Shown here: piece after piece, positions 23,397 to 36,138 of the stretch
Numbering within the stretch: position 1 is the stretch's first letter
How the letters are laid out: each line of letters starts with the position of its first letter
Source: Zelopaecilomyces penicillatus
Taxonomy: Eukaryota; Ascomycota; Sordariomycetes; Hypocreales; Pseudodiploosporaceae
Length of the DNA: 64,000 nt
Assembly (NCBI GenBank): GCA_005765155.1
Contig: VCCP01000002.1
Location: forward strand, 4,340,001 to 4,404,000
Reading direction: 5' to 3'
Position numbers and translations under genes: made by a program
Notes under the pieces: generated by a model
What the model saw: only the letters and a program-made list of their open reading frames with translations
What the model was told of the DNA's origin: nothing
The model's database searches: none

Positions 23397-24303
23397 CCCG
23401 ATGCTACCGGACGTCATTGGGGTTGGTGGAGCGGCAGCAGGGGTAGCCGCTGAGGCGACGATCTTCTTTTGGGGTGAGTCGTCTTGGTTGGCAAGTGTGA
23501 TCGTCGCCTCAGCAGCTTTACGCTTCCTGGTAATGGAGGGAATCTTGACGGTTTGTCCGTTCACGGTGAGGGTGGTTGGTTGTTTAATAAAAAAAAAGGC
23601 AGGGCGTCGACAAGCAACTGAGAGCAGGCGTGGAGGATGAGGGGCTCTGTCGACGCCGTCTTGATGAGAAGAAAGGGGAATAGAAAAGCAAATGAGCCGA
23701 GAAAAACGGCAAGACAGAGTGATTCCCGAAACGAATATGAACAACGGGCAAGTCTTTCTGATGGTCGGTTGAGATAGGCGGAGAAGAGGTTTGGTTGGCA
23801 AAGAATGGGAATGGAAGAGAGAGGTTGCGGATTCAGGCCATGATGACGGCGTCTGAATTCCGCCCGTGGCAGGGTTGGGCAGTACCAGGCAGTAGTCCCA
23901 TACAGGTGGTGTGAGCGCTGGCAAAGGCCGGTTACAGCGCCGGGATTTCTCCGACTCGCACTATGTGCTGACTCATACAGGCAGCTGAGCGCCACTCAGG
24001 CGGTGGGGAGGTTTGGGAGGCCATCTCCTAACAACGGTGGCATCAGGTGGCCAATCCAGGGCCCACCGCTACTGGTTGAGTCGCTCTGCTAATACCTAAT
24101 ACTTACATAGCTGTTACTGTGATATTTGGAATGCCTTCAAGACAGCTTACTAACAGACAGAGTGCACTCGGATTGACCATGTAATAGCATAAGTATGTTG
24201 ACCTCTTGTTTACAAAGACGGGCTACATGATGGCGTCATGGGCTATGGGGTCTGTCTATGCCCTCATATAGCTTCCCACAATACATCTAGTTGCAGCACA
24301 ACA
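23397..24303. other. Intergenic, upstream of the ariadne gene
   Basis: This holds the promoter and leader of the ariadne gene and the 3' UTR of the peroxiredoxin gene. The minus-strand frame that continues upstream of the start (to 23924) has no other ATG close by and is taken as leader. Confidence 0.45.
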
Positions 24304-25034
24304 CTAAGCCAGAACCTTTTCCGCCATAGAGACTAAAATAATATCAGTTAGAATATAACCACGACTCGTTGGATACGCGTGCGATAAGCTTACCGTCTGC
24401 ACCAGTGCCATCGGGCTCGACGTGAGTCTCGGTAATCTTGCCGTCCTCAACCTTGAGGGCATAACGCTTGCTTCGTGTGCCACCAAAGATGGCAGCTGCC
24501 TCATCAAAACCAAGGTCCAGAGCTTTGGTGAACTCGGCCGTTGGGTCGGCGATGAATCGGATCTGTGCCCATGTCAACAACCATCGAGTCTAAAGCTCTC
24601 ATATGAGTGAACTCACGCCAGTCTGTCCCGCAGGATCCAGCTGTTCAGCCCAAGCTTTCATCCTGTATTATATCTGCATCAGCTGCTCCAGAACTCTCGA
24701 CATTGGCCTCTCAGCTTACTCACACAAACGGGTCGTTGACCGACACGACAAACACCTGGCCCGCCTCCTTCAGGCGAGGGTGGTGGATATACGAAGGGAT
24801 ATGCTGGCTGGAGCATGTCCCAGTGAATGCTCCAGGAACACCCACGATGTAGCCGTTGCCGGTTTTGAATTCATCTGCCAGATTGACCTTGTTGCCAGCC
24901 GAGTTCTCGAAGAGCGAGTCAAGGCCGGGGACGACATCTCCAACCTTGACCATGGCGCGCGGTGTGGAGTGGAAGCTTCGGGCCACCGCAGGACGGGCCA
25001 GAGCGACACGGCGGAAGGATGCACGGAAGGCCAT
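24304..25034 (-). CDS. Mitochondrial Prx5-type peroxiredoxin
   Basis: The four-exon model complement(join(24304..24332,24394..24562,24617..24662,24724..25034)) gives 184 aa; introns are 54-61 nt. It is an AhpC/TSA-superfamily thiol peroxidase of the Prx5/Ahp1 class that reduces H2O2 and organic hydroperoxides. The peroxidatic cysteine sits in VPGAFTGTCSSQHIPSYI (about C74). Other class marks are VGDVVPGLDSLFEN, VVSVNDPFVMKAWAEQ, the GGTRSKRYALKVEDGKI segment and the ending DVSMAEKVLA. The first 27 residues (MAFRASFRRVALARPAVARS, then FHSTPR) form a clear mitochondrial presequence with an SFHST-type cleavage region, unlike cytosolic or peroxisomal paralogues; no SKL-type ending is present. A second ATG directly after it (MVKVGDVVPG) could give a cytosolic form from the same gene. 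Resolving cysteine use cannot be settled by eye. Confidence 0.92.
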
Positions 25035-28000
25035 TTTGAGATGGAAGATGGTAGGGAAGGGTTGCTTAAGCTGTTGGGGCTGTTGGGGCTGTTTTGATGG
25101 GCAATTGGGTTTGTAGGTTTCAAGCTCAACGGCGTGAGGTTCAACAAGCAGTGGATACTTTGCTGTGAAAATACACTAAACGGACCGCATCGGCTCGCTC
25201 TGATACCCATGCCGCCAATGGCTGAAAGCTTGACGGCCCCGCCAAATCTTGCCCGCGATTCCGCCACCACCCACCTCGCCAGAGCCACGTCCAATTGATG
25301 CAACGCTATATCATCCACCTACCCTATAGAAGGTGTTGTGACTCAAATTTTTGAACGCCAATTGCTTGAAGATGTGATGCTGCTACTGTCTAAATATCCT
25401 TGTTCCACAGAACAATTTTCCTCAATCTCTTGGTGGGTTACTGTATGGTTTTTTCTTGACATGGGCGGATATGGTTCAACCTCAAAGGATACAGAAAACC
25501 ATCATCTGACCCTATCAAAACAATCCACCACTATCCTTGTTACGATGTATCTACCTACTCCTGTTTTCCGCCATTGTTGCGATTGCCGTTCTTCCTGTAG
25601 CCAGAGTGTCTTGCAAATAGCAGAGCTCCTCACAACCTCCTACGCCAACTTCAACAAAGTATTGTTGCGAGTTACCACCTCATGATACAAAAAGGCAGCG
25701 CAATGTGCGCACCGAAGCAACCCTAGCTAACTCGCACATTTCTAGCCCCATGCTCTATGGACTGCCCAGGGGTTCAAGAACAGTGCACCAACTCACTTTC
25801 CAAGAAACTCTGTAAAGGAACCAGCTATTATCAATGGTGTGAACACACAGACTTCATCATGCACTAAGTTGTCTCAGTGCCGAAGCAGCTCGGCTTGAAA
25901 AAACCCCGGCAATGTGATGCAAGAGTCAGGAAGGTGTCACAACCCGTCCTGCACGTCAACCAGTCAAGTGGCATAAATCAGACGTGTCACCGGTTTGTAG
26001 GTCAAATATAGCGAGGGTTTGTGGTGGCTCAAGATCCCTGAATGCGGCAGAAAGCTGCAGGTTTGGCATCAGCGCACCAACGCCCACTTGCATAGGAACT
26101 CAAGGAGTGGGACAGCATGGTGAGAATAACGCTGATGAAGTGACAGAGTTTGCTTGATAACTGAGATTTCTGTATATTTACAGAGATGGCTAGATATTGG
26201 TTAAGACATCGCTCAGAAGCCTCTTGGGGTAATTAGTCCCGGCTGCGTTTTTCTTCGTCCTGTTGCGGGAGTTGGCGAGTGGAGCTGCCATTGTGTTCCG
26301 AATGAGAGCACTTTGATGGATGCATTCTTGAGAAAGAATCCCTGACAACCTTGGATTTTGATCCCAGGCGGCTAAAACAAATTTGAGGCGTTGTCGGATG
26401 GTGGCATGGACACGGTTCCTTTCTGGCCAGCAAATTTGATCTTGTGCTATTGCCTCTAACAGTCAACGAGATATATTAGGTAAAAGGCACACGCATATTC
26501 TTATTATTTTGCTAGTATCTGTCTGTGTTTTACCGGCATCCGCGAATTTCATATTGAAGAAACGATGCCTCCCCTGGCCCCCTCTCATTCAGGCTTCAGC
26601 ACGGTTCAGCATGGTTCCGTTCACTCACACTCACTGACGGGAGCTTATTCATTGATTCCCGCCCCCACTTTGAGCGGCCAACGGAGCTTCTTTGGCTTCA
26701 ATTGAGTGATGAATGCAAGGGCGATGCTGCTCGATGGGCAGATGGCAAAAGACGGCAGATTTATGGTAGTATGGTCGCTGTTGGGTGCAAGAGATTTGTT
26801 TCCAGTCTCGGGTCCTAAAGGTCCATACCTGGCTACATGCATACAGCATTCACGCATACACCTACAGATACGTCAACCTTGGTAATTGTCAACTGTATCG
26901 AGGCCCCCAGTAGCAGGTGGGTCGAGACCGTTGGATGATCTCCCGATGGCATCATGTCATCGCTTTTATTCCGCGGTTCGAGCTGGGTTTTTAGTTGGAG
27001 TACTAATGGCCTGATGGAGGAATAATAATTACATGACATCTGGCCGGAGGCAAGGGGCCTTTGGGGGCGTCGAGATTGCGCGTTGTCGCAGTTGGCTCGC
27101 AACAGTTGACGTTGCATCCTGAACCTTGAATGTTTTAAGCCCTCAATTCTGTCTCCCAACCCTCTCCCAAAGGGATTTCGGCTGCCTACCTACCTAAATT
27201 GCCAGCTTCAGCATCATCAAAATAGGCACTATCATCATTGGTGGGATGCCTGAAGCAAGAGTTATTCATGCCTGCAGGCGCAAAGGTCACTACCGATTTT
27301 TTTTTCTCTTCTCATTTTTGACGAAATGAGACGGAAATGGTACTATTATCGCATTGACGAATCGATCCTAACAGGGATTAAGCTACACCGTACAGGGTAT
27401 CAGTAAACTTGGCGCCAGCGCCAAACGTTTCGACTCAGCACATACCTTAGCGTGCTTCTCCGGTCCTGACGTAGCGGGCTGCCATGCTGTACCTGTAACA
27501 CTGTGCCGCGTCTGTACCTTGCAGAGGACGCTGGCGTGAGTGGGTGATGGCGGAAGCAGGCACTGGCGTAATCCAGGAACGAGTACGGAGGACAGTGGGC
27601 GCAGATAAAGGTAAGGTACTGGGTACGTCTCCGTACTTTGTACAGCATACCAGCCCGGATGATACCCCGCTATCCCTATGATCCGGAGGTCACCCGATAC
27701 CTAACAGTGGCGGCTGCCCCCCTAAACCCTCCCCCAAACCCACCAAGCCCACATGCCCAAAGAGGCTCTCTGCACATAGAAGACCCCCATCGCCCCTCTT
27801 CCCTGCCCCGAACAGTCCGTTGCCGTCCATGTCCGTACGCTGAACTCCGTACAGTGCTCCGCATTTGATCTCGTTCCTGAATTGCACCAGTCCGTGGGAT
27901 GTCACTTGTAGCCTTGTATCCGTTGGTGCACCGACAAGCAAGGTACACCTACCTACCTTACGGATACGAATACAACACCCCCCCTGGGCGACATGAGGAG

Positions 28001-29956
28001 CAATATTCATCTTCTCGTCCCTACCTAGTAATACTCAATATCGAAGCAGAGGTTGCCCTTGTGAGATATTATTGCACAAAAGTAATACGTCTTGCTCCTA
28101 GTGTTAGCGACTCCTTCTCCTACGCCCCAGGCAACACCCTAATTTGCCCACCCGCATGATCTGTTATGATATTTAGTTCAGACACCGATAGTGCCAACTG
28201 CTCGCTGACTGAGCCGAAGCTAGATTGAAACCATCCATGCACCCACATCCAGAGTGACACACCCCTGGCGCGAAGCACGTTCCTGGTCTCGCCTGGCAGA
28301 CTGGTGAACCTGGCCTTTCCCCTCGATTAAAACGGGCGGCAGGGTACCTGTGACGAAAGCGATCATCTGCACCTATTGGGAAGTAATTAATGCGGTTGTA
28401 GATATGCTGCCTGGGCGCTGTGATGCCAACCTTTTGTGGGCGCAACACGACGTGAGGGTTGTTGATGCGATTAGGGATTGGGACCACCATGACGAGGCCG
28501 CCAGGAGGCTATGGACGCCCAGAAACAAGGCGTGTTGCTCTGGCCTTTGGCTATACTACTGCCGTGCTAGGGGGTTTGGTGCATCCCAATACGGGTAGAA
28601 AAGGTAGGTTGGTTGCGACGAGGCTCGAAAATAGGAGGCATGAACTTTAGTAGTTGGTGCCTGGATAATAGGAGGCAGGTAGGTGAGGGCTCTAAGGTAC
28701 TCCGTGTGTATGCATGGTACCTGTATGTACACCACCCATCCCATTGTCCCTGGCTGGCTGGCCGGCGAACCGGTAGTGGGAGGTGCTAGCAGCAGCCTGG
28801 GGGGGCTTGGGGGGTTACAGTGGAGGCTTGTGCCTGTAGTGTGATTGCGTCGAATTGTCACAGGAGTAGGCCCGGAGTTGGGAAGGGGGATTTCTTACGG
28901 AGGCAATGTGGGCAGTTCAGTACAGGTACAGTGGGTGTATCAGTGTGCAACCACCTATGCCCACTGTACACTCTCTATACCACTGCCGTGCTTCAACACT
29001 CCAGATCCCCTCTCCCGTCCCATCGCAAAGTCCCCTTGCCCACTACTCCGTATAGGCACAGGTACCCCCCCGACGTCCTGCTAGGTAGAGTAAGGTGTAC
29101 CGTATTTACCTACTATTATTGTATGCTACCCACCGTCATACCGCCGCCGCCGCCTCCACAGACCTCGCCAACAGTGTCTCGCCCTTCCATCCTCCTCCAC
29201 CACCACCACCACCCACAATCGCCCACCACCGTCCACTCTCCTTTCCCCCTCATCTTGCACCATCCTTTCACGAGCTGTGATAGTGACTGAATCCGCGAGT
29301 GGAAGATCGAGTGAGCCGCAGACTGCGTCGCCATCGATATTGTGTATCGAAAAGCACCACCCCAACAGCGACGGCCCTTCATCTAGCTCACACAAGAACA
29401 ACAATTCCCCCTTGGGATTTCCGCGCCTTCACCCGTGCACCACCAAGCCTACCTGTTGCAGCCTACCGCCTTGCTCATACAACAACCTACGCCGCCTTGT
29501 ACGCCTGCTCTCCCGATTGAAACAAATCAAGCGACGCGACCGTATCAAGGACGATTGCCGATTCTTTTGCTCAATTTACTTGGTCTGCCAGGTAACCGTT
29601 GCGCGCAACAATATCAACGCCATCCTTTGCACCTCCACGGTCGCACCTGTGGTGGTGGATTGCCAGCGGACTCGATCCACGCCACTGCCCTGCAAATATC
29701 AGCCACCCTATCTCGCGACAGTCATCCCCCTTCGACTATTTCGTTACGGTCGTTTGTCTAGACTCGATATTTAGTGGGTTACATGGTAACCGACTTTGCC
29801 TCTTTCGATCTCTTTCCAAACATTTCATTTTGCATTGGCATCAACTGGATAGTTGAGTCGCTTGACAGAACTGGCACCTGGCCATCGTCGACATTCTGAG
29901 GTCTTGGGGCCCGAGTGCCCGATCATCCTCGTTGTCGTCAGTGCCTCTCACCGATA
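25035..29956. other. Long gene-free divergent region
   Basis: About 4.9 kb separate the starts of the peroxiredoxin (-) and RasGAP (+) genes. I see no frame with domain content or splice signals. A 39 bp fragment related to the MITE-like repeat lies at about 26160-26198. TAGGTAGG and related tracts recur from 27190 to 28690, and the last ~800 bases (29150-29950) are pyrimidine-rich and CCA-rich, as in a long RasGAP promoter or leader. Confidence 0.45.
26160..26198 (+). repeat. Truncated remnant of the MITE-like repeat
   Basis: The segment beginning ACTGAGATTTCTGTATATTT matches the interior of the copy at 52982-53246 (ACTGAGATTGCTATATATTT...) at roughly 80% over 39 bases by eye. No terminal inverted repeats are present around it, so it is at best an internal relic. 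Confidence 0.35.
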
Positions 29957-32552
29957 ATGTCCGTCATGTTACAAACACCTTCAAGAGCCTCAACTGCGTC
30001 AACATCGTCTTTTCAACATCTTTCACGCCAGAACACAATGTCTTCCTACGATGGCTCGCGCTCGGCGCGCCAGTCGAAGCGGTACTCCATGTCTGCCTTG
30101 TACATGTCCATGTCCGCCAATGAAGGGGAGATGCAGATTGAAGATGATCTTGCGAAAGGTAACTACGCACCATACCCTTTGATGACTTCGGCGGTTCCTG
30201 GATGCGCTCGTTAATGACGGCTCTCGATTTTAGCACAAAAGATTCTTCGAGATCTCAAGTCCAAAATATCGTCGCAATCGAAGAAAAACTTCGTCCTTGA
30301 AAAAGATGTGCGATATCTCGACTCAAGAATTGCTCTTTTAATTCAAAACCGCATGGCTCTAGAAGAGGTGTGTTTTTCCTTTCCGCAAGAATGACAAGAC
30401 TTTGACTCACCATTTGAAGCAAAATGAAGTAGCTAGCCATCTTGAAGACGCTACGGATATGCAAGAAGGTTTCTTCCCAAATGATGATAAAACGCAGAAA
30501 TATGGCAACCTCATGTTTCTTCTACAATCAGAGCCAAGACACATCGCCCATTTATGCCGACTTGTCACCATGGCCGAGATCGATTCTTTGCTACAGACAG
30601 TCATGTTCACGATTTATGGTAATCAGTACGAGAGCCGAGAGGAGCATCTACTCCTGACCATGTTTCAGGTAAGGCCCCCATGCAGCGTCAATCGCACGTC
30701 GGGTAGCAGGATTTGCTGACAATAGACACCTGGTACTAGTCTGTTCTCACCTTTCAGTTTGACAACACCCCTGATTATTCCTCTCTTCTGCGTGCAAATA
30801 CTCCAGTGTCGCGCATGATGACAACATACACTCGACGAGGCCCGGGACAGAGCTTTCTCAGAACAGTTCTAGCGGACAGGATCAACAGTTTGATCGAGTT
30901 GAGAGACTTGGACCTTGAAATCAACCCCCTAAAGGTGTACGAGCGTATGATCGAACAAATTGAAGAGGATACTGGTTCTTTGCCTCCATCTCTACCCAAG
31001 GGAATCACTGCCGAGCAGGCTGCCGAAAACCAGCAAGTCCAAGCCATCATCGAGCCGCGATTGACCATGCTGAACGAGATCGCAAACGGCTTTCTGGGCA
31101 CCATTATGGAGGGGCTGGAGGGAGCGCCATATGGCATCCGCTGGATTTGTAAGCAAATCAGGAGCTTAACGAAGCGCAAGTATCCAGATGCGAATGATCA
31201 GGTCATTTGCACCCTGATTGGCGGTTTCTTCTTTTTGCGATTCATCAACCCAGCTATTGTGACTCCCAAGTCTTATATGCTCATTGACGGAACCCCAGCT
31301 GAAAGACCTCGGAGAACACTGACTCTGATTGCCAAGATGTTGCAAAATCTAGCAAATAAGCCTTCTTACGCCAAGGAACCATACATGGCAAAGCTCCAGC
31401 CCTTTGTACACCAAAACAAGGATAGGATCAACCGGTTCATGCTTGACCTCTGCGAAGTAGGGGATTTCTATGAGAGTTTGGAAATGGACAATTATGTCGC
31501 TCTCTCCAAGAAGGATCTGGAACTCGATATTACTCTGAACGAAATCTATGCTATGCATGCGCTCATCGACAAGCATAACCACGAGCTTTGCAAAGACGAC
31601 AATTCACATTTGGCCATCATCATGTCCGAACTGGGCCCGTCTCCAGCCCAAGTACCGCGAAAGGAGAACAAGGTCATCAACTTACCCCTGTTCAGTCGGT
31701 GGGAAACCGCAATTGATGATCTTACCTCTGCCCTCGATATCACGCAGGAGGAAGTGTTCTTTATGGAAGCTAAGTCCATCTTTGTGCAGATCATGCGGTC
31801 CATTCCCCAAAGCAGTGCAGTATCAAAACGCCCTCTGAGGCTGGAAAGAGTTGCCGACGCTGCAGCCACTAGTCGCAACGACGCAGTCATGGTTCGAAAG
31901 GGCATTCGAGCGATGGAGCTTCTGTCTCAGTTACAGGAGTTGGGCGTCATTGACAAAAGCGATCAATTCGGCCTCTTGCGAGACGAGGTGGAGCAGGAGC
32001 TTCAGCACCTCGGATCATTGAAGGAGGGCGTCATTGTCGAGACCCAGAAGCTTGATGAGGTTTACAAGACGATTCGAGATCATAATACGTACCTGGTTGG
32101 GCAGTTGGAAACTTACAAGAGCTATCTTCATAACGTGCGTTCACAAAGTGAAGGTACCAAGAGGAAGCAGCAAAAGCAGCAGGTTCTGGGGCCTTATAAA
32201 TTCACACATCAACAACTGGAGAAGGAGGGCGTTATACAGAAGAGCAATGTCCCGGATAACAGACGGGCCAATATCTACTTCAACTTCACGAGTCCTCTAC
32301 CGGGAACCTTTGTTATATCTCTCCACTACAAAGGTAAGCTTACACTCCTATGAACTGACCCGGTGCGAATTTTTTCTAATCAAAGCAATAGGGCGTAACC
32401 GAGGGCTTTTAGAGCTGGACCTCAAGCTGGATGATTTACTCGAGATGCAGAAGGATAACCAGGACGAACTTGATTTGGAGTATGTGCAGTTTAACGTACC
32501 AAAAGTCCTTGCTCTACTCAACAAAAGATTCGCCAGGAAGAAAGGATGGTAA
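29957..32552 (+). CDS. gapA: Ras GTPase-activating protein (Gap1/GapA type)
   Basis: The five-exon model join(29957..30158,30234..30367,30420..30668,30740..32333,32392..32552) gives 779 aa, close to the ~766 aa of S. pombe Gap1. ATG 29957 is the first in the frame. It is a Ras-inactivating GAP of the IQGAP-related branch; in Aspergillus GapA controls polarity and conidiation. Order: a Ser-rich N-terminus (SRASTASTSSFQHLSRQNT), coiled coil (AQKILRDLKSKISSQSKKNF), the RasGAP domain from about 195 to 430 with SREEHLLLTMFQSVL, NTPVSRMMTTYTRRGPG, SFLRTVLADRI and the hallmark FLRFINPAIVTP (about 360-371), then the RasGAP_C region to the end (FSRWETAIDDL, LGPYKFTHQQLEKEGVI, LLNKRFARKKGW). No IQ or calponin domains occur. 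Phases agree at all four introns. It converges on the CorA-like gene. Confidence 0.92.
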
Positions 32553-33451
32553 CGCACTAAACGCTTACTACAAAGCTTTTACATCTTGGCGCATATCTAT
32601 TCATGTAATACAGGCCATCTCGGGGGAAGGACTCGGGCGTTTTGGTGCACTGATATCACGGAAGCTTCGTTTCTTGTCAGGCCGCTTTCATGAACCACAT
32701 GGCCTGCCACTTTCTATTTTTCCTTTTGTCTTTTGTTTTTGTTCAGGAAGGCGACGACGGATGGCTATATATATCTCGGTAATTTCTTGGAGAGGCATGG
32801 GATCTCTACTCCGGCTGGACCGTTGTGGATGCTGTTTGCGACCTTTGTGGGTGAATCGTTCTGTCCAAGTTTGTTTGTTGGTAATACGGGCACCGCCAAA
32901 GAGAGCAACCCACCTTTCTGGGCGAATAGTGATGGTACATGATGATGTGGGATTTCATAATTTTAACTTTGTTTGATGACGAATTTTTAAAACCAAGCTG
33001 AGCCGCCAGTATTGTGTTCCTAGTGTTTCTATGTCGTGCTCGATGTCCATTAACCTGCTAAGCCTCAGTTTGACAAGAGGTGTCAGGGGGGGCAGGCCTT
33101 CGCTGCTTTGTTAAACGGCATTTCAGTAGGCCAACTGGGCTAGGTAGCATATCCGATCCCAAGCAGCCCACGCGTAGGTAGGCCATGCTAGATGATGATG
33201 GAAAGATGGAAAGTCTTGATGTAAGATGGCTATCTATCAGGCACTCAGATTATAACCCTTGGCTGAGATTAAGTACGAGGGAGAATTCGATTTAAGTTGC
33301 TATTTTTTACCCTGTGCATTTGCAACTGTTGAAAGTTAAAACAAGTCAATTTTGTGTATATCGTTCATCCATGCTAAATAATCGCGTCGTGACGTCGTTA
33401 CTATATGCAAAGCTTCATTCCCAATGTCTGTTCTCAAGCCCAACCAACTTC
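32553..33451. other. Convergent intergenic region, RasGAP / CorA-like
   Basis: It holds the two 3' UTRs; no gene or structured repeat is seen. Confidence 0.45.
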
Positions 33452-36138
33452 TTACACCTTTCCCAAATCAGTATCCTCTGCCCCAGGTCCCCTCCTCATC
33501 CACCAACTCCAAGCCCCTCGAATTCCAGCAGTCCTCGTGCCGCCAGCGCTGACGCCACCACCACCACCACCACCAGACATGAGTCTCCTCTTGCGTCCCT
33601 TAGGTGGTGGCTGAGGGGTGCGACAGTCCGGACTGGCGCCCTCGGGTTCCCAGCAGCCGCCGACAAGGGCGTGATGTAAAAAGGTAAGAGAGGAAGACCC
33701 CTTTTCATACAGTTTGCGGGTGATGACGGTGAAGGCGCGGGTTTGGAGGAGGTAGACCAGGATCATGAAGGGAACGCACACAAGAACCATGGTGATGGCG
33801 AAGCGCCAGTCCGTGGCGGGGATTGTAAACTCTGTGATGCCAAAGACGGACTGAAAAAAAAAGAGGAAGGAGTCAAAGTTAGTTCCGCATTTTGTAGGCA
33901 AAGAGGATCAAGGGCGGAAGAGGAAAGAAGATGGGGATATGGTGGCGGGAACTTACTGTGACAAACGTCAGGGGCAGGAAGATCATGCTAATCATGGTCA
34001 AAATGCGAATGTTATCGCCCTGGTCGATGGCTCTGCGGCTCTCCTTGATAGAGCTCCCGCTAAAGAGTTGGTCGCGGAGATTCTCAATCTCCTTTCGTGT
34101 GCGCTCATTACGCTTAAGAACTTCTCCAAGCTCACTGACGACCTTGTCGAGCTCGGTGCGAAGCAGGCCCATACGTCCACGATATTCGGCACACTCGGGG
34201 GAATCTGGGGCCGGATGCGCCCAGAGCAGTGGATGATTGCCGGCCCAGAAATCGTCATTGAAGGTGTCGACGTAGGCAGCCACCATAGCCTTGATGCCCG
34301 TGTTGATGACCGCGAGGGTGTTGTAGGCCCAAAAATATCGCCGAATATAAGTAAAGTGTTTGTCCTCGAAGAGGAGCTTGTCGCGAAGCCGGGGATCAAA
34401 CATGAACTCGGTCTAGTTTGTGAAAGAGTCGACTAATTAGCCTTTTCTGATGACGAGATGTATAAAGCCTGAGTAAAATGACAATCGTCATACTCGAGGC
34501 CACAATAGGGCATGGTTGCACAACTTACAGGAGGTGTGATGAGTTTCGTGATTCGATTGTGTAGAATCTGGTTTCTCTTCCCCGCGTCACGATACTCTGC
34601 TATCAACAATTCCAGGAAGGCATACGGGCCGTTGCAAAAGTTCTTAGCTTGAAACTCTTCCCCTCGAACGGTATGCTGGTCGTCTGGGAAGCTCTGGATG
34701 CTGAGCAGGTGCCACGGCCCAAACGTGTCAAACAGGAAGCCCTCACGCGCGCGTTCCCGCCGAGGCCTCATGCGGACTGTCTTGGTCGGCTCGCCACCGA
34801 GTGAGAGAGCCAGAATTGAGCCGCACTCGGCAATGTCGATGTGGTCGCCAACCCGCTCGTCTGAAGGGCGCTTATCGTAGCGCTGCCAGGGAGCGGGATC
34901 GAGGCCATCGCCAACGGTGGTGTAATACTTGAAGACGAAGAAAAAGGACCTCTGCCGGAGATATGTGAAGGTAAGTGGAGCAACGGGTGTGGGAGAATCG
35001 GGGATGTCGAGGGGCGGTGCCGTGGGCGAGGACGGGTAGAGAGATGGAGTTGTGGCACGCTCAAAGGCTCGGTGCATGAAGGCATGTGTGCGACCACGGT
35101 TGGGAGTGGATGAGATAAGGTGATGAAGAAGCTCAGTCATGTCAAAATGAGGAGACATGGTGAGATGGAGAGCTGCCAGCATGAGTGGAGTTGGTTCTGA
35201 GACGATGCTGAAGCAGGATGATTGGTTAGTAAATAGGCACAGGTTCATTGGTAAAGATAGAATATAGGTAGTACAAACGTGATACGGCCAACCGACCTGC
35301 CGGTAGGATTGACATCTTTAATGGTCTCCCAAACTGTGGGGGCATCAATAATTCCATCCGGACTTTCCAGAGGCCCATCACCAGTGTACTTGAGCATCCC
35401 CTGAACGTCAACATCTAGACTCATCTTGACGGCTGAGGCATCCTCCGCTACCTCGTACACCTCAAACGTTGAGCTCACATAACGCTCCCTCTCAAAGGCA
35501 GCAAAGTCACGAAATGGTTGCGCAAGGTCAGTGTCCCAGCGGCGCCGCATAATATCCTCGTCGAGGAGGCCGACCGTTTCGTCAGTGAAGAAGTCAGAGT
35601 CGCGTAGGTGGCGAAGCAGCATGTCGTCGGAGAAGCCCATTGGCGTCAGGGCCTGACGGACGTGAGTGACGACACTGGCAGCATCGTTAACGACCGACGG
35701 TCGTACGGGACATGACTGGTCCAGTAGCGGAATGAAGCACAAGTCATCGTCACCTGGGATAGCAAAGTCTCCATCGTTTGGAGTCGGAGTCAGCGGTAGG
35801 GGTCGGAACAGCGGAGATGGGCAGAATGATGGACGCTCGGGGGCGTCGAGGGTGTCACGGGTGTCGCGACGCATTCGCGGAAGAAGGAACTGTTGATTGA
35901 TGATGTCGCTGGCAAAGGTGAGAGAGCGGAGCGGCGGTGTCATAGCATCGTGGACGATAGGGCGACTGTCGGCCCGCTCTCTTCTGCGGATGCCAAGTGC
36001 ATCGTGGAGGTTGCGCAAACCCCGTACATATTGCTCGTGTTGCTGCTCAACGTTTTTAATGAGATCTTCCAGGTGTTGCTGGTTGTTACTGTTGACGTGT
36101 TGTTGTTGCTGCTGCTGCTGCTGCTGTTGACCTATCAT
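33452..36138 (-). CDS. CorA-like (Mg2+ transporter superfamily) membrane protein
   Basis: The four-exon model complement(join(33452..33850,33957..34412,34529..35207,35279..36138)) gives 797 aa. It starts MIG followed by ten glutamines encoded by CAG repeats, then a coiled-coil-like HLEDLIKNVEQQHEQYVRGL and a large cytosolic region. The C-terminal part has the CorA layout: FMFDPRLRDKLLFEDKHFTY, a long helix (LLRTELDKVVSELGEVLKRN), and two membrane segments (about 648-667, ILTMISMIFLPLTFVTSVFG, and about 680-701, WRFAITMVLVCVPFMILVYL). Classical CorA has GMN after the first segment; here it reads GIT, so Mg2+ transport should not be assumed. Many fungal paralogues of this type have unknown function. 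The last ~60 residues (glycine run, Arg-rich) are unusual, and a further intron or a different end is possible. First three introns are sure by phase. Confidence 0.8.

Noticed and set aside
23417..23924. Long upstream extension of the ariadne reading frame
   Set aside because: The frame is open, but its only far upstream ATG would add a low-complexity stretch unlike family members; the acidic start MDSEEEYM fits the family better.
25338..25685. Plus-strand frame of 115 codons
   Set aside because: It opens with GTG, not ATG, and the product shows no family traits.
26772..26785. GTTGGGTGCAAGAG as a possible third MITE terminus near the 26.16 kb relic
   Set aside because: It differs from the CAACAGGGTGCAA end at key positions, lies 600 bases from the relic and has no partner repeat.
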